NCBI RefSeq assembly: GCF_902459585.1 | Contig: NZ_CABPSC010000001.1 | Span: 434,001-498,000, forward strand | DNA length: 64,000 nt | Direction of reading: 5' to 3' | DNA from: Pandoraea nosoerga | Lineage (GTDB): Bacteria > Pseudomonadota > Gammaproteobacteria > Burkholderiales > Burkholderiaceae | Shown here: piece after piece, positions 27,681-37,182 of the stretch | Numbering within the stretch: the first letter of the stretch is position 1 | How the letters are laid out: every line of letters starts with the position of its first letter | Translations under genes and position numbers: made by a program | The notes under the pieces: model-generated | The model's input: the letters and a program-made list of their open reading frames with translations, nothing else | Databases searched by the model: none | What the model was told of the DNA's origin: nothing

Positions 27681-28358
27681 ATGAAAACAGCTCTCATCCT
27701 CGGCGCGTCGCGCGGCATCGGCCTGGAGTTCGTGCGCCAGTACCGCGCGCAGGGCTGGCGCGTCATTGCCACCGCCCGCAACGAGAACGGTCTGGCCGCG
27801 CTGCGCGAGCAGGGCGCGGAACCGCTCAAGCTCGACGTCACGCGCATCGAGTCCGTCTCCGGCTTGCCGTGGCAGCTCGACGGCGTGGCGCTCGACGTGG
27901 CGATCTACAACGCCGGCGTGAACGCCGAGCGCACGACGGGACTCGCGCCCGTCACGCAAGCGGAGTTCGACCGTGTGTTTCATACGAACGTGCTCGGCGC
28001 CATGCAAGCCGCGCCCCTCGTGCTGCCGTTCGTGGAGGCCGCTGGCGGCACGTTCGGGTTCCTGTCGAGCCGCATGGGCAGCATCGCATTGATGGAGTCG
28101 AACGGCAGTTGGCTGTACCGCGCGAGCAAGACCGCCGTGAATTCGGTGGTCAGGGCGACTTCGCTCGAGGCGCAGCGCGCGACGTGCGTGGCCCTGCATC
28201 CGGGTTGGGTGCGCACCGACATGGGCGGCGAGAACGCCGACATCGACGTGCAGACGAGCGTGGCCGGCATGCGCCGCGTGCTCGCCCGCGCACCTGGCGA
28301 GCGCGCAACTCACAACGGCGGCTTCTTCAACTACGACGGCAGCGCACTCGCCTGGTGA
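27681..28358 (+). CDS. Short-chain dehydrogenase/reductase
   Basis: 225 aa. The cofactor motif GASRGIG is at 8-14, the catalytic Tyr146 and Lys150 are in LYRASK, and the C-terminal half ends TNDM-like WVRTDMGG. It resembles the CsgA/sniffer-like group of short SDRs. It sits 40 nt after the thiolase gene and is likely in the same operon; the substrate is unknown. Confidence 0.85.
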   Translation: MKTALILGASRGIGLEFVRQYRAQGWRVIATARNENGLAALREQGAEPLKLDVTRIESVSGLPWQLDGVALDVAIYNAGVNAERTTGLAPVTQAEFDRVFHTNVLGAMQAAPLVLPFVEAAGGTFGFLSSRMGSIALMESNGSWLYRASKTAVNSVVRATSLEAQRATCVALHPGWVRTDMGGENADIDVQTSVAGMRRVLARAPGERATHNGGFFNYDGSALAW

Positions 28359-28568
28359 GCCGTGCGGGCGCGCGGCGGCGACACGACCCACGCGGATCGA
28401 GCGCAGCGGGACGTGAGCCGCAAGCAATGAGCAACGAACGACGGGCAATGAACAATGAGCAGCGTTCGGGCCGATGAAGCCCGGCGATCGACGGAATAAC
28501 AAGCTGTAGCCGCACCGCCGCATCTTTTGATTCGCGGGCCAGACACGTCACTCTGACACGGAGCCAAC

Positions 28569-29174
28569 ATGACGTCCGCCATCGACTTTTATTTCGACTT
28601 CGCATCCCCGTATGGGTATTTTGCGAGCACCTGCATCGACGAGATCGCCTCGAAGCACGGGCGCGGCGTTGCGTGGCATCCGATCCTGCTCGACATCGTC
28701 TACAAGGTAAACGGCACGGGCGCGCCGGTGCAGCATCCGATCAAGACCGAGTACCTGCGCCACGACGTGGAGCGCACGGCGCGCTTTCACGGCATTGCGT
28801 ACAAACGACCGTCGCACTTCCCCATTCCGACGCAGTGCGCCGAGCGCGCCGTGCTGTGGGTGCAGGATCATCGCGGCGGCGACCTGTCGGCCGAATTCGC
28901 GAAGTCGATCTTCCGCGCGCTATACGTCGACGACGTGAACATTGGCGAGCCGGCGGAGCTGGTCAAGCTCGGCGAGAACCTGGGCATCGACGGCGCGGCG
29001 CTCGACGCGGGCATGCACTCGCCCGCTGCGAAGGACCACCTCAAGGCCGAGATCGATCTGGCGATGGCGCGCGGCGTGTTCGGCTCGCCTTTCGTGATCG
29101 TGGACGGCGAACCGTTCTGGGGGTTCGATCGCTTCGCCCAGGTCGAAGCGTGCCTGAAGAACGGCAGGATCTGA
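28569..29174 (+). CDS. 2-hydroxychromene-2-carboxylate isomerase family protein
   Basis: 201 aa, thioredoxin-like kappa-GST/HCCA isomerase fold. The opening DFYFDFASPYGYF has the catalytic Ser13 of the family, and GVFGSPFVIVDGEPFWG is the cis-Pro block with the C-terminal binding loop. Named members isomerise an intermediate of naphthalene breakdown with glutathione, but members found in general metabolism clusters have unknown substrates. It is 210 nt after the SDR gene, and the YchJ-like gene follows after 18 nt. Confidence 0.85.
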   Translation: MTSAIDFYFDFASPYGYFASTCIDEIASKHGRGVAWHPILLDIVYKVNGTGAPVQHPIKTEYLRHDVERTARFHGIAYKRPSHFPIPTQCAERAVLWVQDHRGGDLSAEFAKSIFRALYVDDVNIGEPAELVKLGENLGIDGAALDAGMHSPAAKDHLKAEIDLAMARGVFGSPFVIVDGEPFWGFDRFAQVEACLKNGRI

Positions 29175-29192
29175 CAACAAGGCAAGACACAC

Positions 29193-29615
29193 ATGGCAAG
29201 ACCCGACTCGTCGCGCGCACCCCGCGCAACAACTTGCGAGCGCGAAGCGTGTCCCTGCGGCGGCCCCGCGTTCGCGGACTGCTGTGGCCGCTACCTGGAA
29301 CACGGCGACATCGCGCCGAGCGCGCTGGCGCTGATGCGCTCGCGCTACACCGCATACGTGCGTCGTGACGCGCCGTATCTGCTCGACACCTGGGCGGCCC
29401 GCACGCGCCCGGCCTCGCTCGACTTCGACGACGCCCCGCAGTGGCTCGGCCTGCAGGTCAAGGCACACGCGCAACACGACGACGCGCATGCCGAAGTCGA
29501 ATTCGTCGCGCGCTACAAGGTCGGCGGCCGGGCCCATCGCCTGCACGAGCGCAGCCGCTTCGAGCGTGGGGAGGACGGACGCTGGCGCTACCTCGACGGC
29601 GATCTGCTCGAATGA
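29193..29615 (+). CDS. YchJ-like (UPF0225) protein with N-terminal metal-type cysteine motif
   Basis: 140 aa. The N-terminus holds Cys20, Cys22, Cys30 and Cys31 (CPCGG...DCCGRYL), a SEC-C-like zinc site, followed by an NTF2-like domain (LMRSRYTAYVRRDAPYLLDTW, VEFVARYKVGG). UPF0225 proteins have no settled function. It overlaps no gene and is close to the isomerase (18 nt), so both are probably co-transcribed. Confidence 0.85.
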   Translation: MARPDSSRAPRATTCEREACPCGGPAFADCCGRYLEHGDIAPSALALMRSRYTAYVRRDAPYLLDTWAARTRPASLDFDDAPQWLGLQVKAHAQHDDAHAEVEFVARYKVGGRAHRLHERSRFERGEDGRWRYLDGDLLE

Positions 29616-29768
29616 GCGATCGACGCACCGGGTGATGGCGCGGGCGGGCGCTCACCGAGTCCCCGCGCGCCCCTCGCGCCCTCGAGCTCCTCACGCGCCG
29701 TGTTTCCGTAGTCGCACTCCCGTATTCAGGCTTTCAACGACAACTCACTTTCCACCGGATTTCGTCAC

Positions 29769-31376
29769 ATGCCGATTCTCGACAGCAAACTCAACCCGCG
29801 CGGCGAAGACTTTGCACGCAACGCGGCCGCGATGCAGACCCTGGTCGACGACCTGCGCGCCCGGGTCGCGCAACTCGCCGGTGGCGGCGGTGAGGCCGCC
29901 CGCAAGAAGCACGTCGCCCGCGGCAAGCTGCTGCCGCGCGAGCGCGTGCAGCAACTGCTCGATCCGGGTTCGCCGTTTCTCGAACTCTCGCAACTTGCCG
30001 CGTTCGGCATGTACCACGACGACGCGCCGGGCGCCGGCATCATCACGGGCATCGGGCGCGTGTCCGGCCAGGAGTGCGTGATCGTGTGCAACGACGCCAC
30101 GGTCAAGGGCGGCACGTATTACCCGATGACCGTCAAGAAGCACCTGCGCGCGCAGGAGATCGCCGAGCAGAACCACCTGCCGTGCATCTATCTGGTCGAC
30201 TCGGGCGGCGCCAACCTCCCGAACCAGGACGACGTGTTTCCCGATCGCGACCACTTCGGCCGCATTTTCTACAACCAGGCGCAGATGTCCGCCAAGGGCA
30301 TTCCGCAGATCGCGGTGGTGATGGGGTCGTGCACCGCCGGCGGCGCCTATGTGCCGGCCATGAGCGACGAGTCGATCATCGTGAAGGAGCAGGGCACGAT
30401 CTTCCTCGGCGGCCCGCCGCTGGTGAAGGCCGCGACCGGCGAGGAAGTCAGCGCCGAGGATCTCGGCGGGGCCGATGTCCATACGCGTCTTTCCGGCGTG
30501 GCCGATCACTTCGCGATGAACGACGCACACGCGCTGTCGATCGCGCGCGGCATCGCGGCCAACCTCAACCGCCGCAAGCCTGCCACGGTGGCGCTCAGGC
30601 CGCCCGTCGAGCCGAAGTACGACGCGCGCGAGCTCTACGGCGTGATCCCGGCCGACACGAAAAAGCCGTTCGACGTGCGTGAGGTGATCGCTCGCCTGGT
30701 CGACGGCTCCGAGTTCGACGAGTTCAAGGCGCGCTACGGCACTACGCTCGTGTGCGGCTTCGCGCACCTGTGGGGCTATCCGGTCGGCATCGTCGCGAAC
30801 AACGGCATCCTGTTCTCCGAGTCGGCGCAAAAGGGCGCGCACTTCATCGAACTGTGCTGCCAGCGCAAGATTCCGCTGATCTTCCTGCAGAACATCACCG
30901 GCTTCATGGTCGGGCGCAAGTACGAGAACGAGGGCATCGCCAAGCACGGCGCGAAGATGGTCACGGCCGTGGCCACCGCGAACGTGCCGAAGTTCACGGT
31001 CATCATCGGCGGCTCGTTCGGCGCCGGCAATTACGGCATGTGCGGGCGGGCGTATTCGCCGCGCTTTCTGTGGATGTGGCCGAACGCCCGCATCTCGGTG
31101 ATGGGCGGCGAGCAGGCTGCCTCGGTGCTCGCCACCGTCAAGCGCGACGGCATCGAAGCCAAGGGCGGCGCATGGAGCGCCGAAGAGGAAGACGCCTTCA
31201 AGCAGCCGATCCGCGACCAGTACGAGCGCCAGGGCCATCCGTATTACGCGAGCGCCCGCCTGTGGGACGACGGCGTCATCGACCCGGCCGACACGCGCAC
31301 GGTGCTCGGCCTCGGGCTGTCGGCCGCGCTCAACGCGCCCATTCCGGACACGCGCTTCGGCCTGTTCCGCATGTAA
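29769..31376 (+). CDS. liuB: Methylcrotonyl-CoA carboxylase, carboxyltransferase (beta) subunit
   Basis: 535 aa, full length. It transfers the carboxyl group from biotin to 3-methylcrotonyl-CoA, the fourth step of leucine breakdown. Crotonase-like blocks include [36 protein letters not shown] and [12 protein letters not shown], with the second-half [15 protein letters not shown]. The partner alpha subunit is not adjacent but lies 5.8 kb downstream, beyond liuC and the biotin genes. The beta-specific start [11 protein letters not shown] is typical of MCC-beta and not of propionyl-CoA carboxylase. Confidence 0.94.
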   Translation: MPILDSKLNPRGEDFARNAAAMQTLVDDLRARVAQLAGGGGEAARKKHVARGKLLPRERVQQLLDPGSPFLELSQLAAFGMYHDDAPGAGIITGIGRVSGQECVIVCNDATVKGGTYYPMTVKKHLRAQEIAEQNHLPCIYLVDSGGANLPNQDDVFPDRDHFGRIFYNQAQMSAKGIPQIAVVMGSCTAGGAYVPAMSDESIIVKEQGTIFLGGPPLVKAATGEEVSAEDLGGADVHTRLSGVADHFAMNDAHALSIARGIAANLNRRKPATVALRPPVEPKYDARELYGVIPADTKKPFDVREVIARLVDGSEFDEFKARYGTTLVCGFAHLWGYPVGIVANNGILFSESAQKGAHFIELCCQRKIPLIFLQNITGFMVGRKYENEGIAKHGAKMVTAVATANVPKFTVIIGGSFGAGNYGMCGRAYSPRFLWMWPNARISVMGGEQAASVLATVKRDGIEAKGGAWSAEEEDAFKQPIRDQYERQGHPYYASARLWDDGVIDPADTRTVLGLGLSAALNAPIPDTRFGLFRM

Positions 31377-31394
31377 TCGACGAGGACTCCCGCC

Positions 31395-32186
31395 ATGCAA
31401 CTCGATACGCTCAAACTCAGCGTCGAGCACCACATCGCCACCGTCACGCTCAACCGCCCGGACGTGCGCAATGCGTTCAACGAAACGGTCATCGAAGAGC
31501 TGACCGGCGCGTTTCGCGCGCTCGGCGCCAACGACGACGTGCGCGCCATCGTGCTCGCCGCCGAAGGCGTGGCGTTCTGCGCCGGCGCCGATCTGAACTG
31601 GATGAAGAAGATGGCCGGGTACTCGGACGCCGAGAACCGCGCCGACGCGATGACGCTCGCCGTCATGCTCAACACGATCTACCGCTGCCCGAAGCCGGTG
31701 ATCGCCCGCGTGCAGGGCGACACCTATGCCGGCGGCGTGGGACTGGCCGCTGTGGCGGACATCGTGGTGGCCGTCGACACCGCGCACTTCTGCCTGTCCG
31801 AAGCGCGCCTGGGGCTGATTCCCGCGACGATCGGCCCATACGTCATTCGCGCGCTGGGCGAAGCCGCCTCCCGGCGCTACTTCCTCACCGCCGAACGCTT
31901 TACGGCCGCCGCGGCGCAGCGCCACGGCCTGGTGCACGAGGTCGTCGCGGCCGATGCACTCGACGCCACCGTACAGGCGCTCGCCGAGGGGCTCGCGCAG
32001 AACAGCCCGAACGCGGTGAAGGAGTGCAAGCGTCTCGTGCAGGACTTCGCGAGCCGGCCGATCGACGACGCGGCCATTGCCGATACGGCTGATCGCATCG
32101 CGAAAATCCGCGCCTCGGACGAGGGCCGCGAGGGCGTGCGCTCGTTCCTCGAGAAGCGCGCGCCTTCGTGGCGCGACGCGTCCTGA
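31395..32186 (+). CDS. liuC: Methylglutaconyl-CoA hydratase
   Basis: 263 aa crotonase. It hydrates 3-methylglutaconyl-CoA to HMG-CoA. The oxyanion loops are AEGVAFCAGADLNWMKKM and VQGDTYAGGVGLAAVAD, and SEARLGLIPATIGPYV carries the second catalytic segment. It starts 18 nt after liuB. The position between the two carboxylase subunit genes supports the specific call; the motif set alone would only give enoyl-CoA hydratase. Confidence 0.9.
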   Translation: MQLDTLKLSVEHHIATVTLNRPDVRNAFNETVIEELTGAFRALGANDDVRAIVLAAEGVAFCAGADLNWMKKMAGYSDAENRADAMTLAVMLNTIYRCPKPVIARVQGDTYAGGVGLAAVADIVVAVDTAHFCLSEARLGLIPATIGPYVIRALGEAASRRYFLTAERFTAAAAQRHGLVHEVVAADALDATVQALAEGLAQNSPNAVKECKRLVQDFASRPIDDAAIADTADRIAKIRASDEGREGVRSFLEKRAPSWRDAS

Positions 32187-32503
32187 GCGCCTTGCGCGCT
32201 TTGTCACGAACGGGTCCAACGGCGGTTACAAATTTTTTTCGTAAGGGGTGACGGCGGAGATGCCGCAACGTTGTCGACGGGTTTTGAGAATTTATCGATA
32301 ACGTCATGCTACGGCACGTAAAACAGCGAGTTTTCGCGCCAATTTCGCCTATTGCCCTGCCAAAACGCTTTGCCTACCATGCGCCCATCCCCCACCTCCG
32401 GCCCCATGCCACCGTGCCCCGCGCACGGCTCGCGTGCGGCCAGCCGGACGCACGGCGATCGCCCCGCGGCGAACGCCGCGCGCACCGGCCAACCAAGGAG
32501 TCA
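32187..32503 (+). other. Intergenic region before bioA, AT-richer
   Basis: No gene is supported. Between about 32225 and 32320 the DNA is clearly AT-richer (TTACAAATTTTTTTCG; TTGAGA at 32284 followed at 17 bp by a weak TGCTAC), so a promoter for the biotin operon probably lies here. No convincing BirA- or BioR-type operator palindrome was found. Confidence 0.45.
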
Positions 32504-33883
32504 ATGATGGACGCATCCCTGCGCCCCCACGCCGGCCCCGGCGATCTCGCCGCGCGCAGTCTGCGACAGGTCTGGCACCCCTGCACGCAGATGAAGCAAC
32601 AGGCAAAGCTGCCTCTCGTCGCGTTGTCTCACGGCGAAGGCCCCTGGCTCGTCGACACCGACGGCGAGCGTTATCTCGACGCCATCAGTTCGTGGTGGGT
32701 CAATCTGTTCGGCCATGCGAATCCGCGCATCAATGCGGCGCTCGTCGACCAGCTCGGCCGCCTCGAGCACGCCATGCTCGCCGGCTTCACACACGAGCCG
32801 GTGGTCGCGCTCTCGGAGCGCCTGTCCGCGCTCACCGGCGGCGTGCTCGGCCATGCGTTCTTCGCATCCGACGGCGCCTCGGCCGTCGAGATCGCGCTCA
32901 AGATGAGCTTCCACGCGTGGCGCAATGGCGGACACGGCGAGAAGCGCGAATTCGCGTGCGTGCGTCATGGCTATCACGGCGAGACGCTCGGCGCGCTGGC
33001 CGTGACCGACGTGGCCCTGTTCCGCGACGCCTACGATCCGCTGCTGCGCCATGCGCATGTGGTGGGCTCGCCCGATGCGCGCAACGCCCGCGACGGCGAG
33101 TGCGCGGCCGACGTCGCGCGACGCGCGGCCGCCGAACTCGAGGTGCTGCTCGCGCAGCGCGAAGGACGTATCGCGGCGGTGATCGTGGAGCCGCTCGTGC
33201 AGTGCGCGGCCGGCATGGCGATGCACGATCCGGTGTACCTGCGCCGCGTGCGGGAGCTGTGCGACGAGTACGGCGCACACATGATCGCCGACGAGATCGC
33301 GGTCGGGTGCGGCCGCACCGGCACGTTCTTCGCCTGCGAACAGGCCGGCGTCTGGCCGGATCTGCTCACGCTGTCCAAGGGCATCAGCGGCGGCTACCTG
33401 CCGCTCTCGCTCGTCCTCTCGCGCGAGGCGATCTACGACGCGTTCTACGACGACGACACCGCCCGCGGCTTCCTGCATTCGCATTCGTACACGGGCAACC
33501 CGCTCGCGTGTCGCGCCGCGCTCGCCACGCTCGACATCTTCGCCGATGACGACGTGCTCGCCCGCAATGCACGGCGCGCCGCGCGCCTCACGCAGGCGCT
33601 CTCGCCGCTCGCGCACGACCGTCGTGCGCGACACTTTCGCCAGTGCGGCATGATCTGGGCGTTCGACGCCGTCCTCCCCGACGAGGCGGGCGCGCAGCGC
33701 GACTTCGGCCGGCGCTTCGCCGCCCAGGCGCGCACCCGCGGCGTGCTGCTGCGCCCGATCGGCGCGACGGTCTACCTGATGCCGCCGTATGTGCTGGAGG
33801 ACGACACCATCGACTGGCTGGCGGCGCAAACGCTCGCCGCCTTCGACGCCGCGATGTCGCAACGCGCGGAGGCGGCCGCATGA
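32504..33883 (+). CDS. bioA: Adenosylmethionine-8-amino-7-oxononanoate aminotransferase
   Basis: 459 aa class III PLP aminotransferase that makes 7,8-diaminopelargonate with S-adenosylmethionine as amino donor. [10 protein letters not shown] near the N-terminus and [16 protein letters not shown] are BioA signatures; the PLP lysine is Lys292 in [17 protein letters not shown] precedes ATG 32504, and a frame extending 66 codons further upstream is Pro/Arg-rich and not family-like. First gene of a tight bioA-bioF-bioD run; its stop overlaps the bioF start (ATGA). Confidence 0.95.
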   Translation: MMDASLRPHAGPGDLAARSLRQVWHPCTQMKQQAKLPLVALSHGEGPWLVDTDGERYLDAISSWWVNLFGHANPRINAALVDQLGRLEHAMLAGFTHEPVVALSERLSALTGGVLGHAFFASDGASAVEIALKMSFHAWRNGGHGEKREFACVRHGYHGETLGALAVTDVALFRDAYDPLLRHAHVVGSPDARNARDGECAADVARRAAAELEVLLAQREGRIAAVIVEPLVQCAAGMAMHDPVYLRRVRELCDEYGAHMIADEIAVGCGRTGTFFACEQAGVWPDLLTLSKGISGGYLPLSLVLSREAIYDAFYDDDTARGFLHSHSYTGNPLACRAALATLDIFADDDVLARNARRAARLTQALSPLAHDRRARHFRQCGMIWAFDAVLPDEAGAQRDFGRRFAAQARTRGVLLRPIGATVYLMPPYVLEDDTIDWLAAQTLAAFDAAMSQRAEAAA

Positions 33884-35088
33884 GCGCCCACGCCCTGTTC
33901 GAGCGCCTCGACGCGGGACTCGCCGCGATCGACCGCGCCCATCTGCGTCGTCATCGCCGTGTGGTGTCCACGCCTTGCCAGCCACACCTGCGCGCCGACG
34001 GCCGCGACGTGCTCGCGTTCGCCAGCAACGACTATCTCGGCCTGGCCGCACATCCGGCGGTGGTCGACGCGCTGGTCGACGGCGCACGCCGCTACGGCGC
34101 GGGCAGCGGTGCGTCGCACCTCATCAGCGGGCATTCGCAAGCGCACGCGCAGCTCGAAGAGGCGCTCGCCGCCTTCATGTCGCCGCACCTGATCGACGCC
34201 CGGGCGCTGTATTTCTGCACGGGCTACATGGCCAATCTGGCGACGATTTCCGCACTCGCCGACAAGCATGCCGACATCTTTTCCGAAGCGCTCAACCACG
34301 CGTCGCTGATCGACGGCGCACGACTGTCGCGCGCGCGCACCCACGTCTACCCGCACGGGGACGTGGCCGCGCTCGCCGCGCTGCTCGAAGCGAGCACGGC
34401 CGAGACCAAGCTGATCGTGACCGACGGCGTGTTCTCGATGGATGGCGACATCGCGCCGCTGCCGCAGTTGCTCGCGCTGGCCGAACGTCACAATGCATGG
34501 CTGATCGTGGATGATGCGCACGGCTTCGGCGTGGTCGGCCAGAACGGCCGCGGCGTGTTCGAGCACTTCGAGCTGCGCTCGCCGAACCTCGTGATCATCG
34601 GCACGCTCGGCAAGGCCGCAGGCGTGGGCGGTGCATTCGTGGCGGCGAACCGGCGCGTCGTGGAGTGGCTCGTCAATCGCGCTCGCCCGTACATCTTTAC
34701 CACCGCCGCCGCACCATCTCAGGCGCACGCGCTGCTCACGAGCCTCGCGCTCATCGCGGGCGACGAAGGGCGCGAGCGCCGCGCGGCGCTGCAGGCGCGC
34801 ATTGCGCAACTGCGCGACTCGCTATCGCTCACGCACTGGCGGCACATGATGTCGCCGACGGCCGTGCAGCCGATCATCCTCGGCGAGAACGCCGCCGCGC
34901 TGCACGCGCAGGCGGGCCTTGCCGAAGCGGGCTTGTGGGTGCCGGCCATCCGGCCGCCGACGGTCGCGCCCGGCACCTCGCGCCTGCGCGTGACGCTGAG
35001 CGCGGCGCACACGGCCGACGACGTCGCACGGCTCGTCACGGCCATCAACCAACTCGACCGCGACTGGAGGGCGCATGCCCATGACTGA
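33880..35088 (+). CDS. bioF: 8-amino-7-oxononanoate synthase
   Basis: 402 aa alpha-oxoamine synthase. It condenses pimeloyl-ACP or -CoA with alanine, the first committed step of the ring pathway. [13 protein letters not shown] and [15 protein letters not shown] are typical; the PLP lysine is Lys245 in GTLGKAAG. The start overlaps the bioA stop by 4 nt, so the two are translationally coupled. bioC and a dedicated bioH are not in view, so pimeloyl supply is encoded elsewhere. Confidence 0.95.
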   Translation: MSAHALFERLDAGLAAIDRAHLRRHRRVVSTPCQPHLRADGRDVLAFASNDYLGLAAHPAVVDALVDGARRYGAGSGASHLISGHSQAHAQLEEALAAFMSPHLIDARALYFCTGYMANLATISALADKHADIFSEALNHASLIDGARLSRARTHVYPHGDVAALAALLEASTAETKLIVTDGVFSMDGDIAPLPQLLALAERHNAWLIVDDAHGFGVVGQNGRGVFEHFELRSPNLVIIGTLGKAAGVGGAFVAANRRVVEWLVNRARPYIFTTAAAPSQAHALLTSLALIAGDEGRERRAALQARIAQLRDSLSLTHWRHMMSPTAVQPIILGENAAALHAQAGLAEAGLWVPAIRPPTVAPGTSRLRVTLSAAHTADDVARLVTAINQLDRDWRAHAHD

Positions 35089-35875
35089 TCAATCGCTCAT
35101 CGCCACCCCGGCCGAACGCGCCACGCCCGCGCGGCACGCGTTCTTCGTCACCGGCACGGACACCGAGATCGGCAAGACGCTCGTCTCGTCGGCATTGCTG
35201 CACGCCGCCGCGCGACGCGGTCTTGTCTGCGCGGGCGTGAAGTCGGTCGCCGCGGGCGCCTTGGAACACAACGGCCGCTTCGTCAACGAGGACGTGGAAC
35301 AACTGCACGCCGCGAGCAACCTGAAGCTGCCCGACGACTGGTACTGCCCATATGTGCTCAAGGACGCCGCCGCGCCGCACATCGCCGCTGCCGCCGAAGG
35401 CATCGCGCTCGACTGCAGCGTGATACGCGCCGGCTATGCACGCGTTGCGGCACGCGCAGACCTCGTGATCGTCGAGGGCGTGGGCGGCTTTCGCGTGCCG
35501 CTCGGCCCCGACGCCGGCGCGCCGGACACGGCCGATCTCGCCCGTCAGCTCGGGCTGCCGGTGATTCTCGTGGTCGGCCTGCGGCTCGGCTGCATCAGCC
35601 ACGCGCTGCTCACCGCCGAGGCCATCGCCTCGCGCGGCCTGACGCTCGCGGGGTGGGTCGCCAACCACGTCGATCCGGACATGCGCCACGTGGACGCCAA
35701 CGTGGAAGCCATCGCGTCGCGGCTCGCCGCGCCCCTGCTCGGACGCGTGCCGCATCTGCCGCACCCCGACGCCGCGACGGCCTCCGGCTACCTCGACATC
35801 GCCCCGCTCGTCGACACGACGCTGCAGCGCCACGCACAGACGGCGCTCGCGGCGCGCCCGCACACGGCGCCCTGA
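35075..35875 (+). CDS. bioD: Dethiobiotin synthetase
   Basis: 266 aa. The P-loop GTDTEIGKT is at residues 27-35, and [10 protein letters not shown] is the second substrate loop. It closes the ureido ring with carbon dioxide and ATP. The gene overlaps the end of bioF by 14 nt, and GGAGG lies 5 nt before its ATG inside bioF; ATG at 35081 is another possible start. Confidence 0.94.
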   Translation: MPMTDQSLIATPAERATPARHAFFVTGTDTEIGKTLVSSALLHAAARRGLVCAGVKSVAAGALEHNGRFVNEDVEQLHAASNLKLPDDWYCPYVLKDAAAPHIAAAAEGIALDCSVIRAGYARVAARADLVIVEGVGGFRVPLGPDAGAPDTADLARQLGLPVILVVGLRLGCISHALLTAEAIASRGLTLAGWVANHVDPDMRHVDANVEAIASRLAAPLLGRVPHLPHPDAATASGYLDIAPLVDTTLQRHAQTALAARPHTAP

Positions 35876-35926
35876 ACACGCCCGACGCGCGACACCAACG
35901 AATATACGAATACAAGGATTCTCACC

Positions 35927-36982
35927 ATGCAAGTTCACGCCCACACTGCCGCACACGGCCACGACGAAGCGCTGCGCCGCAACGACACGCCCTGGAGCGT
36001 TGCCGACATCGAGGCGCTCTTCGCGCTGCCGTTCAATGACCTGATCTTCCGCGCGCAGCAGGTGCACCGCCAGCATTTCGACGCGAACGCCGTGCAGCTC
36101 TCCACGCTGCTCTCGATCAAGACCGGCGGCTGCCCCGAAGACTGCGCATACTGCCCGCAGTCGGCGCGCTACGACACCGGGGTCGAAGCCGAGAAGCTCA
36201 TGCCGATCGAAGAAGTGGTGGCCGCCGCGCAGCGCGCCAAGGACGCCGGCGCCACGCGCTTTTGCATGGGCGCCGCCTGGCGCAGCCCGAAGCCGCATCA
36301 GGTCGACGCCGTCGGCGAGATGGTCCGCAGCGTCAAGGCGCTGGGCCTCGAGACGTGCGTGACGCTCGGCATGCTGCGCGACGGCCAGGCGGAGCAACTG
36401 CGCGAGGCCGGCCTCGACTACTACAACCACAACCTCGATACGTCCCCCGAGTTCTACGGGCAGATCATTACCACGCGCACGTATCAGGACCGCCTGGACA
36501 CGCTCGCCCGCGTGCGCGAGGCCGGCCTGAAGGTTTGCTGCGGTGGCATCGTCGGTCTGGGCGAGACGCGCCGCGAGCGCGCCGGCCTGATCGCGCAGCT
36601 CGCCAACATGTCGCCGTATCCCGAGTCGGTGCCCATCAACCATCTGATGAAGGTCGAAGGCACGCCGCTCGAGAACAACGAGAACGTGGACCCGTTCGAC
36701 TTCGTGCGCATGATCGCCGTGGCGCGCATCACGATGCCGCGCGCCATGGTGCGCCTGTCGGCCGGGCGCGAGCTGATGGACGACGCCCTGCAGTCGCTGT
36801 GCTTTCTCGCCGGCGCGAATTCGATGTTCTACGGCGAGAAACTGCTCGTCACGCAGAACCCGCAGGCCGAGCACGACCGCGCACTGCTCGCGCGTCTGGG
36901 CATGCGCGCGTCGAGCGAAGAGAAACTCGCCGCGCAAGAAGCCGACGCCGGCGACGGCCTGGCGGCGTGCGCCACGCACTGA
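35927..36982 (+). CDS. bioB: Biotin synthase
   Basis: 351 aa radical SAM enzyme that inserts sulfur into dethiobiotin. The Fe4S4 ligands are Cys69, Cys73 and Cys76 ([12 protein letters not shown]); the second-cluster region includes [13 protein letters not shown] and [11 protein letters not shown]. It follows bioD by 51 nt in the same operon. The C-terminal 25 residues are less conserved in kind but the length is normal. Confidence 0.96.
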   Translation: MQVHAHTAAHGHDEALRRNDTPWSVADIEALFALPFNDLIFRAQQVHRQHFDANAVQLSTLLSIKTGGCPEDCAYCPQSARYDTGVEAEKLMPIEEVVAAAQRAKDAGATRFCMGAAWRSPKPHQVDAVGEMVRSVKALGLETCVTLGMLRDGQAEQLREAGLDYYNHNLDTSPEFYGQIITTRTYQDRLDTLARVREAGLKVCCGGIVGLGETRRERAGLIAQLANMSPYPESVPINHLMKVEGTPLENNENVDPFDFVRMIAVARITMPRAMVRLSAGRELMDDALQSLCFLAGANSMFYGEKLLVTQNPQAEHDRALLARLGMRASSEEKLAAQEADAGDGLAACATH

Positions 36983-37182
36983 CCATGGCGCCCGTGCCGC
37001 GTGAGCCGGCGTTGAAGGATTGAAGGATGAGCGCCGTGGCGGGCGCGAGATCGCTCGAGACGATCGGCCGCCACGGCGAGGCCCGATAGCAAAGACAATG
37101 GCGCGAGTGCGTCGGCCGTCCGTCACGAGCGGGCGGCGCGGCACGCAAGCGCCGCCCCAATCGATCATTTTCCGGAGGCAAC

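Noticed and set aside
32187-32503. BirA- or BioR-type operator before bioA
   Set aside because: No matching long palindrome could be found in the AT-rich part.
37027-37089. 20-residue open frame with GAAGG repeats before liuD
   Set aside because: Ribosome-like sequence is present, but there is no sign beyond chance; too short to support without comparison.
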